DNA of 64,000 nt, taken from Hankyongella ginsenosidimutans (GTDB lineage Bacteria; Pseudomonadota; Alphaproteobacteria; Sphingomonadales; Sphingomonadaceae). The stretch is taken from NCBI RefSeq assembly GCF_005144965.1, contig NZ_CP039704.1:2092001-2156000 (forward strand), read 5' to 3'. Made by a program: the position numbers and the translations under genes. This document shows positions 23,179 through 37,700 of this stretch, piece by piece; position 1 is the stretch's first letter, and each line of letters begins with the position of its first letter. Under the pieces are notes generated by a model. It was not told where the DNA came from and did not search any database. It saw only the letters and a program-made list of their open reading frames with translations.

Positions 23179-25037
23179 ATGGCCCTCTACACCGGTATTC
23201 GCGCCACGTCGCGACTGCGCCTCTCCATGCTGGCCTGCAGCATGCTTTGCGGGTTCTCGAGTGCCGCCTGGGCGCAGGATGCGCAGCCGGCATCTGCCGC
23301 CGCTCAGGCCCCTCGGAAAACACCCCTCTGAAAACGCCCCTCCGAAAACGCCATGGTCAACCTGATCCGGCTGCTGGTTCAACAAGGGATCATCAAGCCG
23401 GAGCAGGGCGAGGCGCTGATGCGTCAGGCGCTGGCGGAGGCTGAGAAGGCGCGCGCGGCTGCGCCGTCGTCGCCTGCGCTCGCGGCGGCTCCACCGCCGG
23501 GTACGGTTCGCGTTCCCTATGTGCCGGAGACGGTCAAGCGCCAGATCAAGGACGAGGTGCGCCAGGAAGTCATGGCCCAGGCCAAATCGGAAGGCTGGGC
23601 GCAGCCGAACCAGCTTCCCGGCTGGCTCAGCCGGTTCAGCTTCTTCGGCGACGTGCGCGTGCGCAGCCAGTATGAATTCTACCCCGAAGGCAACGACAGC
23701 AACGGCCTGCAGGTCGATTTTTCGGCCATCAACCGCGGGTCGCCGCTCGATATCGAACCCTCGACCAACACCGCCGGGTTCCCGACGCTCAACAGCACCG
23801 AGAACCGCAACAACCAGTTGAGGCTGCGCGCACGGCTCGGCGTGAATGTCGCCCTGACCGACTGGGCAAGTGCCACCATTCGCCTGGCGACCGGCAACAA
23901 TGATTCCCCGATCTCCACCAACGTCGATCTCGGCGGCGGCTTCACCAAGAAGGACATTTTCCTCGATCAAGCCTTCATCAAGGTCGAGGTGCCGTTCGCA
24001 GACGCCCGGGTCGGACGCTTCTCCGTGCCGTTCTTCTCGACCGATCTTCTCTGGGACGAGGACCTGAACTTCGATGGCATCGCGCTGGGCTTGAACAGCA
24101 ACCTCCTGTGGTCCGGCCCGTTGACCGCAACCCTGCGCGGCGGTGCCTTCCCGTTGCAATTCACCGCGACCAACGAACCGACCAACGAAGCGATCAAGAG
24201 CCGCAGCCGCGACAAGTGGCTGTTCGCCGCCCAGGGCCAGCTGGAATGGAAGCCGATTGAGCGCGTGACCGCGACCGGCGCGGTGGCCTATTATCACTTC
24301 AAGGGCGTGCAGGGCCGCCTGTCCGAGCCGTGCGCCACCTTCCTCGGCGACGAATGCTCGACAGACCAGGACCGGCCGGCGTTCCAGACCAAGGGCAATA
24401 CACTCGCCCCTTCGCAGCATCCTCGGGCCGGCCAACGTCGCCGTGTTCGCACAGCCGCAGTATTTCGGCCTGACCTTCGACTACCGCCTGCTTGATGTGA
24501 ACGCTGAGATCAAAGCCAAGCTGAACGACGACCTGATCGTCAAGGTGAACGGCAACTATGTGCGCAACCTTGCCTACGATGAAAGCGTAAGCACCCTGTG
24601 TGGCCTTGCGCCAATGGCCTGCCGCTGCGCGGCACGCCCTTCAACAATTTCATCCCGGGCACGCTCGCGGACGGCACGACGGACTTCAACAGCAATCCCT
24701 GCACGACGCCGGTCACCGGCGGCACGGCCGCGGAGCTGCAAAGCGGCCCGAACGCCTGGTTGGTGCGCGCCCTGGTCGGCTATGAAAAACCCGCGCGTTC
24801 GGCGAGTGGAGCATCTCGGCCGGGTACAAGTATATCGAACCGGATGCGCTGCTCGATGGCTATACCGAGAGCGACTTCCACCTCGGCGGCACGAACGCCA
24901 AGGGCTATTTCGTCACCGGTAATTTCGGCCTGTTCGATAATGTGTGGCTGACCGGACGTTGGCTGTCGGCGGACCAAGTCTACGGACCGCGCTTCGGCAT
25001 TGACGTGCTGCAGCTCGACCTCAACGCGAGTTTCTAG
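23179..25037 (+). CDS. Putative outer-membrane porin (Porin_5-like)
   Basis: The start ATG 23179 follows AAAGGA and opens a signal peptide (LACSMLCGFSSAAWAQD). A short N-terminal segment with LLVQQGIIKPEQGEALMRQ, typical of these 'putative porins', precedes an EVRQEV helix. A long beta-barrel follows, rich in alternating aromatic and hydrophobic strands: SFFGDVRVRSQYEF, NQLRLRARLGVNVAL, DQAFIKVEVPF, ending VLQLDLNASF with C-terminal Phe. Length is about 620 residues after repair of breaks near 23310, 23335, 24410, 24615 and 24790. It sits in the operon between tonB and the coiled-coil gene. The transported solute is unknown. The porin may be an outer-membrane anchor for the Ton complex or a separate uptake channel. 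Confidence 0.8.
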
Positions 25038-25039
25038 CC

Positions 25040-25727
25040 ATGACCCTGAAGGCCCTGCTTTTCGGATCGGTTCTGCTGGCGGTCGCGGCCCCTGCGGTCG
25101 CATCGGCGCAAACCATGGAAGATCGGCTGCGGACCCAGCTCCGGCAGTCGGTCGAGGAACTGCGCGCCCTCCAGGCGCAGCAGGCAAGCTGGCAGGCGGA
25201 AAAGGCCGACCTGCAGGCGCAGCTTGACCGGGCCAAGGCGGCCGGGGGCGACGGCAAGGCGAGCGCCACCCAGCGCGCCGAGCTTGCGGCTCTGCGGGCC
25301 GAGCTGGAAAAGGCCAAGCAGGCTGCCGGCGACAGCGCGGGCAATGTGACCAAACTCCAGGCCGAGCTGAATACGGCGAACGAAAGGGGCGGGCGGCGAT
25401 CGCGGAAATCAATCGCCTGACCACGGAGCGCCAGCAGATCGTCAGCGCGGCCAAGGAACTCGAAGGCACCCTGGCGATCTGCCAAACCAAGAACCAGGAG
25501 CTTTACAGGACCGGCAAGGAGATCCTTGCCGCCTACGAGAATGTCGGCTTCGGGAAGGTTTTGTTTGGGCGGGAACCGTTCATCCAGGCCAAGCGCGTCG
25601 AGCTTGAGAACGAAGCCCAAGCCTATGGTGACAAGCTCTACAATTCGACCTTCGATCCGCGCGTGGATCGTCCGCAACCGAGCAGCCGCCTGCCGCCGCG
25701 CAAGATGCGCCGCAGCAGCCGCAATAA
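25040..25727 (+). CDS. Periplasmic coiled-coil protein of the two-partner operon
   Basis: ATG 25040 is 2 bases after the porin stop. A signal peptide ends at VASAQT. Residues about 25-150 form a long heptad-rich coiled coil (Leu/Ala/Gln/Glu/Lys rich, for example ELRALQAQQASWQAEKADLQ). A conserved-looking C-terminal part follows (CQTKNQELYRTGKEILAAYE, then GREPFIQAKRVELENEAQ). One base is lost near 25385. A second loss near 25690 would give an Ala/Gln/Pro tail ending at TAA 25727; without it the frame runs to 25770 and overlaps the next start. No enzymatic motif is visible. It could be a periplasmic spacer or chaperone for the exoprotein encoded immediately downstream. Function unassigned. Confidence 0.75.
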
Positions 25728-25766
25728 CTTCCTGCGTCCGGCCCCAGCCAGCAGAGGATCGTTACC

Positions 25767-28700
25767 ATGAGCCAGAAAACGCCGGGTCGTCCGACCAGAA
25801 CCGCCGCCGCATGGCGCAGCCGTCTGCTGATCGGCGTCGGTGCGCTGGCGCTGTGCGCGCCAACCCTCGCCCATGCACAATCGGCGGCCGCGCTGCGCTC
25901 GTCGGCTGCAGCAGCGCGCGGGCAGGCGACGGTTGCAGCGCAGACGGCGGCGCTGGCGCGTCCGGGTGCGCCGGTCGGGCGGGGTGCGCAATCCGCTGTC
26001 GCCCTGCGTGCCTCGACCAACGCGGCGCGCGTCGCGGCAGCGGTATCCGCACGGGCTTCGGCCAACGCCCTGGCGCGGCAGGCGGCGCTGCAGATGGTGT
26101 CGACGATTCCGAACGGGCTTGGGGCTGGCGGCCTGCAACCGGTCGCAAATGGCGTGCGCATCGAGAATATCGCCGTCGATACCCCCGGCCTCAATCTCTG
26201 GCACGGGGCGAACGCACCGACCCAGTCGGTGGCAAACGGCCAGACGACGGTGACGGTTCAGCAGACCGAGCAGCGCGCCGTGCTGTCGTGGGAGACGTTC
26301 AACGTCGGGCGCGAGACGACGCTGGTGTTCGACCAGAAGCAAAATGGCGTCGCCCAGCAGGACTGGATCGCCCTCAACCGGGTGGTCGGCCAACTGAACC
26401 CGGCGACAGGTCTGCGCGACCCGAGCCGGGGGCGGACCCCAGCAGGATCGCCGGGCAGATCAAGGCGGACGGTACGGTCATCGTCATCAACCAGAACGGC
26501 GTGATCTTCACCCCGACCGCCAAGGTCAATACGCATGCCGCGATTGCGACCAGCCTTGAGATTACCGCGCCGCCGACGACTGACTCAGGACGCGCGATCG
26601 CCGACCAGCTTCGGGCTGGCAGCGAGGCGTTCCTGCGCGACGGCCTGCTGCGTAATGATGCCGATATTCGGCGCTTGCTGGTAGGACAGACCATGACTGG
26701 TGGCCCAGCAGTCGCACGGCTGGGAGCGCAGTTTACTTCGACTTTGGGGACTGCAAGCAACAATACTGGGACATTAGAAAATCGCCTCGAAGGCGCTGTC
26801 ACTGTCGAGGCAGGAGCAGAGCTGACGACGGGCGACGGCGGGTTCCTTGTTCTTGCGGCTCCGGCTGTCAGCAACGCTGGCGTGCTGCAGGCGACCAACG
26901 GCAGCGTCAGCCTGGTCGCCGGTCGGGACATCGTGTTGCGCGCGGCCACAGGTGCCAGCAATTCCGCTGACCCGAATATCCGCGGCATTGTCGCCTACAG
27001 CGCAAACATTTCAGAGCATGTTTCACGCGAAGTCGACGGCGAGCCGCTGAGCAGCATCAACGGTGCCTTTACGGCGACCAATACCGGGCTTGTCCAAAGC
27101 ACGCGCGGTTATCTCTCGATCGTTGCCGGCGTCAACAGTTACCAGACCCTGGTGCGCGACGATGAGGGCAGGCCGGTTCTCGTGAATGGTACCCCCGCAC
27201 AGAGAACGAGACGAGCCTTGGTCGCCTGGTCAACAGCGGCGTGCTGTATGCAACGACCAGCGTGGCGCGCAACGGCTTCATTGACCTGGTGGCAGACCGG
27301 ATCACGCTTTCAGCGGTGCCTGTAAACGGTGGTGCACCCGATTCAAGCCTTGGTATTGTCGCCGTCGCCCCTGACGACAACGGTGAGACGGTACCGAATT
27401 CGCCGGACGTAGTCGCCGATTTCCGGGTCTCACGCGTCAGCCTGACGGCGCGGCTGAATTTTCTGAGCGATGCGAATAACAGCGATCAGCGTCAAGTCAG
27501 CACGGGCGGCGAATTCGAGCTGCTGGCCGACAGCCTGATCTACGCGCCGGGCGGCGACGTGGTGATCGGCGGCGGCGATCCGCGCCGGTCGCTGAGCGAT
27601 GCCCAGTTTGCGGAGCGTATTTTCATCGACACCGGCGCCGCCATCGACGTCAGCGGCATCCGGGATCTGGTGGTCCCGGCGTCGCGCAACAGCGTGCGCA
27701 TCCGCCCGGTGACCCGCAACGAACTGCGGGATACGCCGGACTACCGCGAGGGCTTCCTGCGCGGCGCGACCGTGCTGGTCGATCCGCGCCTGTCGGGCGT
27801 GCGTGCGGATGGTGTCGCCTGGATCGGTTCGCCGCTGATCGAGGCCGGCAGCTTTACGCAACAGGTGGGTGTGACCTCTGCCGAATTGCTGACCCGTGGC
27901 GGCACCATCAGCCTTGGAACGCAAGTACGCACACAAGTTGATGAAAGAACGGGCGCAATACTGCCACAAACATCTCAGCTCGTGATTAAAGCTGGCGCAA
28001 GCCTTGATGTTTCGGGCGGGTTTGTGCGCTACGAGGCCGGGCTGGTGCAGACCAGCCGCCTGGTCACTGCCTCCGGCCAGATCGTCGATATCGGCGCTGC
28101 AGATCCCAACGAGACCTATGTCAGCCTGCTCGAGCCGAGCGTGGAGCGGCAGGACCGCTTCGGCATCCAGCAGCGCTTTACCAACCCGCTCGCGACCGGC
28201 TCACGTTTCGTCGAGGAATTCATCGAAGGGCGCGATGCCGGCGCCATTCTGATCCAGGCGCAGTCCGCAGCACTCGACGGCGGTTTTACGGCTCTGTCGT
28301 CGTCGGGGCGCGCCAGATCGCCGATTCCAATCCGGGTACCGCGACCTCCGACATCCGCAGCGACGTGCGCCGATTACAGGCAGTGTCGTCTGAATTGCCA
28401 TCTGGAGGCTATTTAGATTTCGAAGCAGTTGGTATTGTTGAGACTGTGAGACTTTCTGAAGATGATGCTGAAAATCAGACTTCACAAATTCTTGAAACAT
28501 TTACAGGGCCGACTGGCGGTAATATATCTATAGTATCAAATTATGATAATCTTGGTAGTAATTTTACGGCAGCGGATGATTTACCATCGGATCGGGCTGG
28601 GACGCTGTTTTGAGAAGTTCAGTCTTCTCTGAAGGTTTTGCGCAGGCCAACCTGGTCACCAGCGGTGCGATCATCGTTGACGCTGGGGCTGCGATCACGC

Positions 28701-31700
28701 TGCAGAACGGCGGGGCGTTCACGGCATTTGCGGGGCGCTCGATCAGCGTGGCGGCCGGCAGTTCGATCACCGCGCAGTCGGGCCTGATCGACCTGGAGAC
28801 GTTCGCCAGCCTGCGGGGCTCGAGCTTTTCTACGGCAGACGATGTGCTGACCGATACTTCGTTTGATATCCGTATCGATGGCACGCTGTCGACCAAGGGA
28901 CGCTGGGTCAACGATTTCGGGGTGATCGACGTGCTCGCCCGTGGCGGCTCTGCCTATCTCGACGGTGGCAGTATTTCGCTGTCGGTTGCCAGCCGTATCC
29001 AAGAAGCCTCCGGTGACCCCAATGTCGCCATTGATCGAAGTGGCAGCATTCTCCTCAATGCGTCGGCCGTCATCGATGTCTCGGGCGGCGGCTACATCGA
29101 TCCGGACGGCAATTTCGATTTGACGTCACGGGGCGGCAATCTGGCGCTGACGAATTCGACAGTCTATTTTGGCCTTGGGGAGGCAGCGGCGTAAATATTT
29201 TTAGCGGCGCTGGTGTCGATTACCGACTCCGTGCCATATTACGGCCAACGCCAACTAATACGCGCGATGAAACTGGGAATGCCCTCAATCCTGCAAACAT
29301 TACGGCGCAGGTTAATATTGCCTCAGACGCCGAAATCAGAGGGCATGGTTTTGCCGGTGGCGGCGGCTTCGACTTGACGACGCCCGCACTCAGCCTGCTG
29401 TCGCGTGAAGACTATGAAAGCCTTTACGCCGACGGTGACTTTACCGGCCCTGGCACTGTACTGCCGTTGGATTTTATCGAGGCATTTGGCTTCGCATCTT
29501 ATAACTTCACAGTTTATAAAACGCGTATCTTCGAGAACCAGTTGCAGACGCGCGATGGGCGTTCTGCCGGGGCTTCAATGCCCTGCTTGATACGGAAATC
29601 ATACGCCTCGGGGCGGGCCAGACGTTGCGCTTGGAACAAGCGCGGTTCTCACCGTTTCTGACCAGCGATCAGGTCCTGAGGTTGCGCGGCGGCGCACCGG
29701 GGACAGAGATTCTGGCGTTCAGACCGGGGCCGATCTCTACAGTGACGCCGTATCGGCGTTTCTGCAGCCAACACTCGCAAACAACAGCTTCGATCAGTTG
29801 CCGGTCAGCTTGACCTTCGGGGATTGACCGAACTCGATATCGAAGACGGTGCAGCCATCACTGGTGCAGCCACTTCAAGTCTGACCGCCTCGAAGATCAA
29901 AGTGTCGAGCGGCAGTTCGATTAGACTGCCCGGCGGGACCATTGGCATCGACGAACGCTTGCCCGAAGTATTCACTGTAGATAATACTTTAAGTATAGGT
30001 ATAAGAAATCTATCCGATATTTTGACGCCATCGGTCGACGATGACGGCAACACAGTCTATGTTGAAGAAGACAGGTTGACCCAAGAAGCAATCGACGGTC
30101 TAGGTGATAATACGAGAGGCCTTTCTACTCAATCCAGCAATATCGATGTTGCAAATAGTCTCAACCCTCTTTATTTTCTCGGAGATTTGGATTCGTCAGT
30201 CGGATTGCAAATTGAATCGGGCGGAATTGTCGATCTGTCGGGTGCGAGCCTTAGAAATCCACGCGCAAGAGTAAATCCATTTACACAAAATCTACTTAGG
30301 ACTGGCCGAATTGTCAGCGGCGGTTCATTGGATATTCAGTATTTTACTATAGGGGAATCGTTCCCGGATATCTTCAATTTCTCTGATATCAATCAAAATC
30401 TACTGGTTTCTGGGGTGTCTCGGGTGAGACGACCAGCAACGACGGCGCTGACCGCCTGGCGCGCATCGCAGTACTGGAGGAAGGCGCGGTGCTGGATCTC
30501 TCCGGCGTATCGGACACCTTCGACCAGTTGGATGCCGCCGGGCGTTATGTGTCCTCGCGTCAATGGAGCGCCGGCGGCAGCCTGACGCTCAATGCCGGCA
30601 GCCTGATTACCGGCGCGGACATCCGCGCCCGCGGCGGCGACCCCGCGGCACGCGACGGCACCCTGCTGATCCGGCAAGCGGGAACCGCGCCGACGACTGG
30701 GGCAACGCTGGTCAATCTCGATCTCGACATCCCGTCCGCGCCGGCCGGAGCGATTTCCGCCGAGACGATCACCGCCGCCGGCTTCGAGACCCTGGAAGTA
30801 CAGGGTGCGTTGCGCGCGATCGGCGATGTCGATCTGAGGCTTGGCCGCGGGTTCCTGCTGACCAACCTGCCGACCAACACCAATGTTTTGTTGCACCATC
30901 GATTTCGGTAAGCGGCGACCTTGTCATCGATGCCCCTACGTGCGCCTGCAGTCCATTCAGCAACGCGCTTTTGGCGGCACTTTGACCGATGGCGCGACGG
31001 ACAGCCTGACCGTGAATACCCAGGCGATCGACCTGGTGGGGTCTGTTTCGCTGGGCAGCACGTTGGCAAGCGTCACCCTGAATGCCGCCGGTGACGTGCG
31101 TCTGATCGGCGTCGATGGGCTTAATCCGCAGGGTACGCCGCTCAACGCACATCTCGATGGCGATTTGACGACTCTGGAGGGCGCGTTCGTCGCGCCGGGC
31201 ACGTTGCGCGTGCAGGCGGCGCAAGTCTTTGCGACGACCGGCAGCACCTTTATCTTGGCTCAACCCTGACTGACGGTACCGTGCCGACGGTAACGCTGAC
31301 GCGCTCGGCGGAGACCGCGCCGCTGACGCCTTATTCGGCCGGATCGCGGCTTCTGGTTCTGGGCGCCAACATTCAGCAGGACGGCGTGCTGCGCGCGCCG
31401 CTCGGTGAGATCGTGCTCGGGTCGGCGACGCCGGTTCGCGTCTTCGATGGTTTGGTATCCACTGTAAATACACCGTTCCCGGTCACGCAGCAGCTCTCGG
31501 TCGGGCCGGGCAGCATCACCTCGGTCTCGGCTAACGGGCTCCTGATCCCCTACGGTACGACCACCGACCAGACCGAATATTTCTTTGCGCCGACATCGGG
31601 CAGCGATCTGCGCACCCTAGCGGAAAGCGGGCTTGACCTGCGCGCCAGCCTGACGCTCGCCGGCAATGCGATCAGCGTCGATGCCGGTGCCGAGGTTGAC

Positions 31701-34700
31701 CTGTCCGGCGGCGGCGACGCCTACGGCTATGAGTTCATCTCCGGGGTTGGTGGCTCGCGCGATGTGTTGAATAGCGTCAATACGGATGTGTTCAGCAGCA
31801 ACAATTATGACCCGGATACCGGCATAGGCTTCCAGTTCCCCGATGGCCGGCAGGTATACGCGGTTGTTCCTTCCTGCGCGATGCGCCAGTGGCGTTGCAG
31901 GACCCCATTCTTTCGAACCCCAACCCCGGTGTTGCCGGCACCAGTTACGATCCCCTATGCGTCCAGTCAAGTCGGGCGTCGGGTCTATCTCGAGGCGTCG
32001 CCGGGCCTGGCTGCAGGATGGTACACGCTGCTTCCGGCACAATATGCGCTGCTGCCGGGCGGCTTCCGGGTCGTCGAGCAATCCAGCACCGGCATCGCCG
32101 GGCAATCGCGGCAACTGCAGGGCGGGGCGACCTTGGTCGCCGGCCGCTATGGGCTCGGCAACAGCGAAGAGTCCCAGATTCGCGTGTTCAATGTGCAATC
32201 GCAGGAAGTGTTCCGGCAGTCCTCGAACATTGCGCTGACATCGTTCTCGTCCGCCGTTGAGAGTGCCAATGTGCGTGCCGGGCGCGCCGTCCCGCAACTG
32301 CCGCGCGATGCTGCGCGCTTGACCATCAATCCGGTCAACACCCTGCAGATCGACGCCGCCTTCCTGGCGCAGGCGGCGCAGGGCGGGCGCGGATCGCAGG
32401 TCGACATCACCGGTACGAGCATCTTCATCAGCGATACCGGGACAGGCGGCGGCGATGCGGTCGTGGCGCTGTCGTCGCGCGCGCTCACCAACCTCAATGC
32501 CGGCAGCCTGTTGATCGGCGGAACCCGCAGCCAGAACAGCGACGGCTCGACGAGCCTCGATATCAGTGCCGACCAGATCACGCTGCAAAACAGCGCCAGC
32601 GCGCCGCTGGTTGCCGGCGAGGTTCTGCTGGCCGTCGATGGCGCGGGCTCCGCGATCGTCCTGGCGGATGGTGCTGTGATTTCGACGGACCTGCGCGTCT
32701 CTGTCGCTGATACCAGCCCCTACATCATTGATGGTGCGGCTGATGGCCTGACGGGCAAAGGCGCGCTGGTGCGCGTGGCAAACGGCCCCGAGCGCACTGT
32801 GCAGCGCCTCAATGTTGAGGATACTGCAAGCCCAGCGTCTTTGACCGCTGGCCTCGCGACCCTGAGCGGTACCTCGGTCGCGCTGCTCTCAACCGGCACG
32901 TCCAGCCTTGATCCGCTGCTCGATATCAGTGCGGAGAACCTGTCGATCGGGGCAGGCACCATAGAATTGATTGCATCCGCCGACCAGGCGCCGACGCCCG
33001 GGCGTTTGAGCCTGACGCCGGAGCTCTTGCAGTCTTTTGCCCGTGCGGAGAGCCTGACGCTCAACAGCCTGAACGCAATTACGATCTTCTCCGGGGCCTA
33101 CAGCTTCGGCACACTGACCCTGGATACGCCATCCCTCGCGCTTGCCGGCACCGGCGATGTCGCGCTGAATGTTGCTGATCTGTCCCTGCAGAACAGTGCG
33201 TCAAGCGTAGCATCGCCGACCGCCGCCGTGGATGGCGCAACGCTCTCCGTGACGACGCGCGATTTGGCCCTGAACGACGGCGCGTTCAGTTTCGCCGGGT
33301 TCGAGGCCGTCAATGTGGCTGCCACTGATGGTGTTTTCTATCAGGGCAAGGGGTCGCTGGGTGCCGGGTCGGCAGCGCTTGCCATCACGACCCCGATCCT
33401 CGTCGATCGTGCGGTCGATATCGCGATCGGCGAGGCAGCCCGTCCCATCGACTATACGATTTCGACTGCTGGTGCGCTGTCGATCACCGGACGCGCGGGT
33501 GCAGCCGCAGCATTGCCTGACGGCACGCCGGGGCGTCGCTGACGCTGCGCGGGACGTCGGTGTCGATTGCAGACACCGATATCCGCGCCACGGCCGGCCG
33601 GCTGGCCCTGGATGCGACCGCCGGCGATGTCACATTGACAGGCGATGCCACCCTGGCCGCACCGACCTTCACGCGCGTCTTCGGCGACGAACAGGACCCG
33701 TTCCGCGTCTCGGCGCCGGGTGGGCTGATCGCGGTCCAGGCACAGAATGCCATCACGCTTGGCACCGGTGTGACGCTCAACATCGGCGGTGGCGAAGACG
33801 GTGTTGGCCGGGCCGGTGCGCTGTCTTTGGAGGCTGGCGGCGACGTCAACGGCTTCTTCGATGCGGCGATCCTGGCGGCTGCGCCGGAAGCCGGTGCGGC
33901 GCTGCGGCTGCGGCAGGCAAACAGCTTTGATCTCGGCGCCTTTGCGACCAGCATCGGCAGCGCCTTCACGGGCGGTGTCGATATCGAGACCGGAGCGGGC
34001 AACCTTGATCTGGCGAGCGGCCAGACCCTGAAGGCGCATGACATCCGTCTGGTCGCCAATGATGGTGCAATCTCGATCGCCGGCACGCTTGATGCCGCCG
34101 GGCTTGGCCGCGCCGCCATCGACGCTGTGCTGGCGGCGGACGCCGACAACGTGAGCGGCGGTAGCATCGCACTGTTCGGCAACGCCGGCCTGACCCTCGC
34201 CAGTTCGGCGCGGCTGGATGCGCATACCGAGGGGTACAAGATCACCGATGAACGTCGCGCACATGGCGGTGATGTAACCCTCGGCATCGGCGCGCAAGAC
34301 GCCAGCCTGGAGATCGATAGCGGCGCCGTCATCGATGTCGGGGCGCGCCGCGCCGGTAACCGTCTGGTGCCGCAACTGCGCCAGGGCATCACCTTCTACA
34401 CCTTCGTGGAGGCTGACCAAGGTGGCACGGTAAACCTGCGTGCACCGCTGGTCGAGCAGGCCGGCGCCGACAGCGTCAATGTCGCCGCAGCCGGGCAGAT
34501 CCTCGGCGCGCGCTCGGTCCGGCTGGAGGCGGTCAAGCGCTTCGATCTGCAGAGCATCGCGGATAGCGGCGCGTTTGCAGGCATCACCCGCAACGACGAC
34601 ACCATTACCCTTGATGTCCGCACCGACCTCGATCCGACTACGTTGAACGGCACGCGCACGCCAACCGGGCAGGTCAATTTCCTCGGCGACAACGGGCCGG

Positions 34701-37700
34701 GAACCATCGTCGATTTCGTCCAGAACTTCGACATCAGCGCGGCAACCGGGCTGAGCGGGCTGGACGCAACCGGTGTGTTCGAAGCGGCACCCGGCGTCGA
34801 TCTGGCCTACGATGGCGAGATCACCCTGGCGTCGAACTGGAACCTGGGGCTGCAGCAGTCAATATCCTTGGCCTCGGCCGACCGGGGCGAGGCACTGGTC
34901 GACAACTGGCAGGACCCCTCGCTTGGCCGCTATTTTGTCCAGCGCGGTGCCGAGGGTGAACTGCTGCGCGATTACGGGACATTCCTCTACCGTGTCGGCG
35001 GAGACGTGCGCGGCGCTGCGCCGACCATCAATTTCCTGGCCGGCGGCGACCTGAACATTCGCGGCAGCATCACCGACGGCTTCTTCAATTTCCGTGACCA
35101 GAGTGATACGGCTTTCCGCCAGGTCAGCCTCGGCGGTGCGCCGCAGCCCGGCGCCGCCCGCGTGGTCGATGCGGCCTTCACAACGACTTTCGATGAAGAC
35201 CAGGGCCTGGTAGTCGCGTTCGGAACTACCAGCGTCACACAGATCAACCCGCTCGCGCCCTATTCGATGGCGGCAAACAATGCCGCGGCGACCGGCAACG
35301 ATCCGCTGGAGAGCGCGGAAGTGTTCCCGCTGATCGACGGCGTGGCACCCGGCTCGGCGACGCTCCGGCTGACGGCTGGCGCGCTCGGCGGCAACGACCC
35401 GGCCTCGACCCGGGTGACCGGCGACGCCGACCTGCGGATCGGGTTCGACAGCCAGTATACCTATACGCGCGGCGCTATCGGGGCGACTCGCTTCTCCGAC
35501 AATGTTGCGTTTGTCCTAGACCAGAACATACCGGGTGCGACTCCACTAGATTCCTCCGTGGTCAGTCCGCGGATTGGCGGACCGGTGTGCTGGCGGCTTA
35601 CTTCACCGTTTCCGACGACACCCCGACTCGCTTGACCTTCGACACGCAGAATGCGGCCCTGACCGTGCTGCGGCAAGCGGCGCAGGGCTTTTCACCCCTG
35701 ATGAATTGACGATCACGGGCGGCGTCGTGCAGTCGGTCAACACCACCGTCGGTCGCGCCGCCGCTTTCCTGCAGTCCGCTGGCGGCACCTTCGGCGACGC
35801 GCTCGCCGCACCGGGCTCCGGCTTCACCGCGACCAACAACACGACTGGCGCGACCGGCACGCAGACCGTTGCCGTGCGGGCGCAGGTGCGCACGGGAACC
35901 GGATCGATAAGCCTGGCGGCAGCGGGCGATATCGACCTGCGGACCTTGAACGCCGATGGTGCCAATGTCCTGCGTGACCGGTTGACGCAGGTCATTTCGG
36001 TCACGGGCGGCAGCCTTGTCGGGTCGACGCCGGTGTTCACCGCTGGTGCGCGGACCTCGGACACGCCGACAACGGGGATCGATGTGCTCAGCGGCGTGAC
36101 CCGCGACGTCGCACGGGCGATCGGGCAAACGGATGCTGAACAGTTTACGACCGTGCGCAACCGGAATGCGACGGCGCAGCAGATCGTCGACACGGAACTG
36201 GCGCTGCAGCAGGGCGGCGACGTCGCCATTGCGGCAGGTGGTTCCCGCTGGCGCAGCGCGACGACTTCAGCCGGGTTCTCGACGGCAGTTTCACCACGCC
36301 GTGGTTACTCAACAATGTGCCCACCGCTTTACGCGACACCGCACAGGAGCGCGTGCGCATATCGGCCGCCAACACGGCGGAGGCTGTTGGCACGCTCGGC
36401 GGCGGGGACGTCAAGGTGCGTATCGGGGGAATTGTCCGACGCAACCCTCGTCTCGACTAGTAGCGTCTCGCAGGTGGTCGTCAGTGGCGGCGGCGCTGAA
36501 CTCCTGACGACACTGGGGCCGCAATATGATGCCGGCGGTGACCTCGACGTGTCGGTGTTCGGGGACATCCAGCGCGGCTTTTTCGATGTTGGCGGCAGCG
36601 AAGCCAACATCGTCACCTACGGCAGCATTGTTGGCGTCGACAGCCTGCGCACGGTCAGAACGCAGCCGACCAGCATCGACTTCGGCACTGCCGTGCGAAG
36701 TGCCACCGCCAGTGTCGACATCCGCGCGACCGGGACGGCGCGCTTTGCCGGCCTTGGGAACGACAACAACCTTGGTGGATTTACGCAGACCAGCGGCATC
36801 CGCATCAGCGCCAACGGTTCGATCGACATCGTGCCCGAAGGCGACGTTTTGAATAGTATCGGAACTACTGGTATCTTGACCAGGTTGCCTGGCTCAGTGG
36901 ATATTCAGTCCATCGCTGGCCGCCTCAGCTTCTACGATGGCGAGTCCGCACTGCTTGGAAACGTGGATCGTATTGTCTCTCTTATCCCCAGCCCCGAGGG
37001 ACGATTGCGGCTGCTGGCGCAAGGCACGCTGAGCGCCGCCGCAATCGCCATGAGCGACGCCGAGAATGCACCCTACGCGGCTGCCCTGCCGGAGCAAATC
37101 GTGCCGTTAGAATTCGGGGTTAGCAACACCACGTCAAACACGTCTCCTCCGTTCCAACCCTATGCTCTCGACACGTCATTCTCGCAGCTGGTGCAATTCC
37201 ATAATCCGATCCCGACGCATCTCAACAACTCGGAGCCGGTGCGCATTGCCTCAGGCGGCGATCTGATCGACCTGTCGCTCAACCTGCCCAAGCAGGCGCG
37301 GGTGTCGGCGGCGCGCGACATCGTCAACATCATCTACATCGGGCAGAACATTAATCGCGACGATGTCACCCGGATCGTCGCTGGCCGCGACCTGACGGCG
37401 ACGGTTGAACTGAGAACTGCCCTGCGAGAGCCTAGCTCTTCTCTAGAAGCCGGCAATCAACTCGTCAGAGCCCAGCCGACGGTTTTGGGCAACAGCATTG
37501 TGCTTGGCGGGCCGGGGAGCCTGTTCGTCGAAGCCGGGCGCGACGCCGGCCCGTTCCTCACTTCCGCCGTCGCCACGCAGAGGCTGGGGACAGATACGAC
37601 GGTTACGATCCCAGGTGGCATTCTGACTGTCGGCAACGAGCAGAACCCATTCCTTGGCGCGGAAGGCGCGACCCTAACCCTGTCGTTCGGCGTGGCGGGC

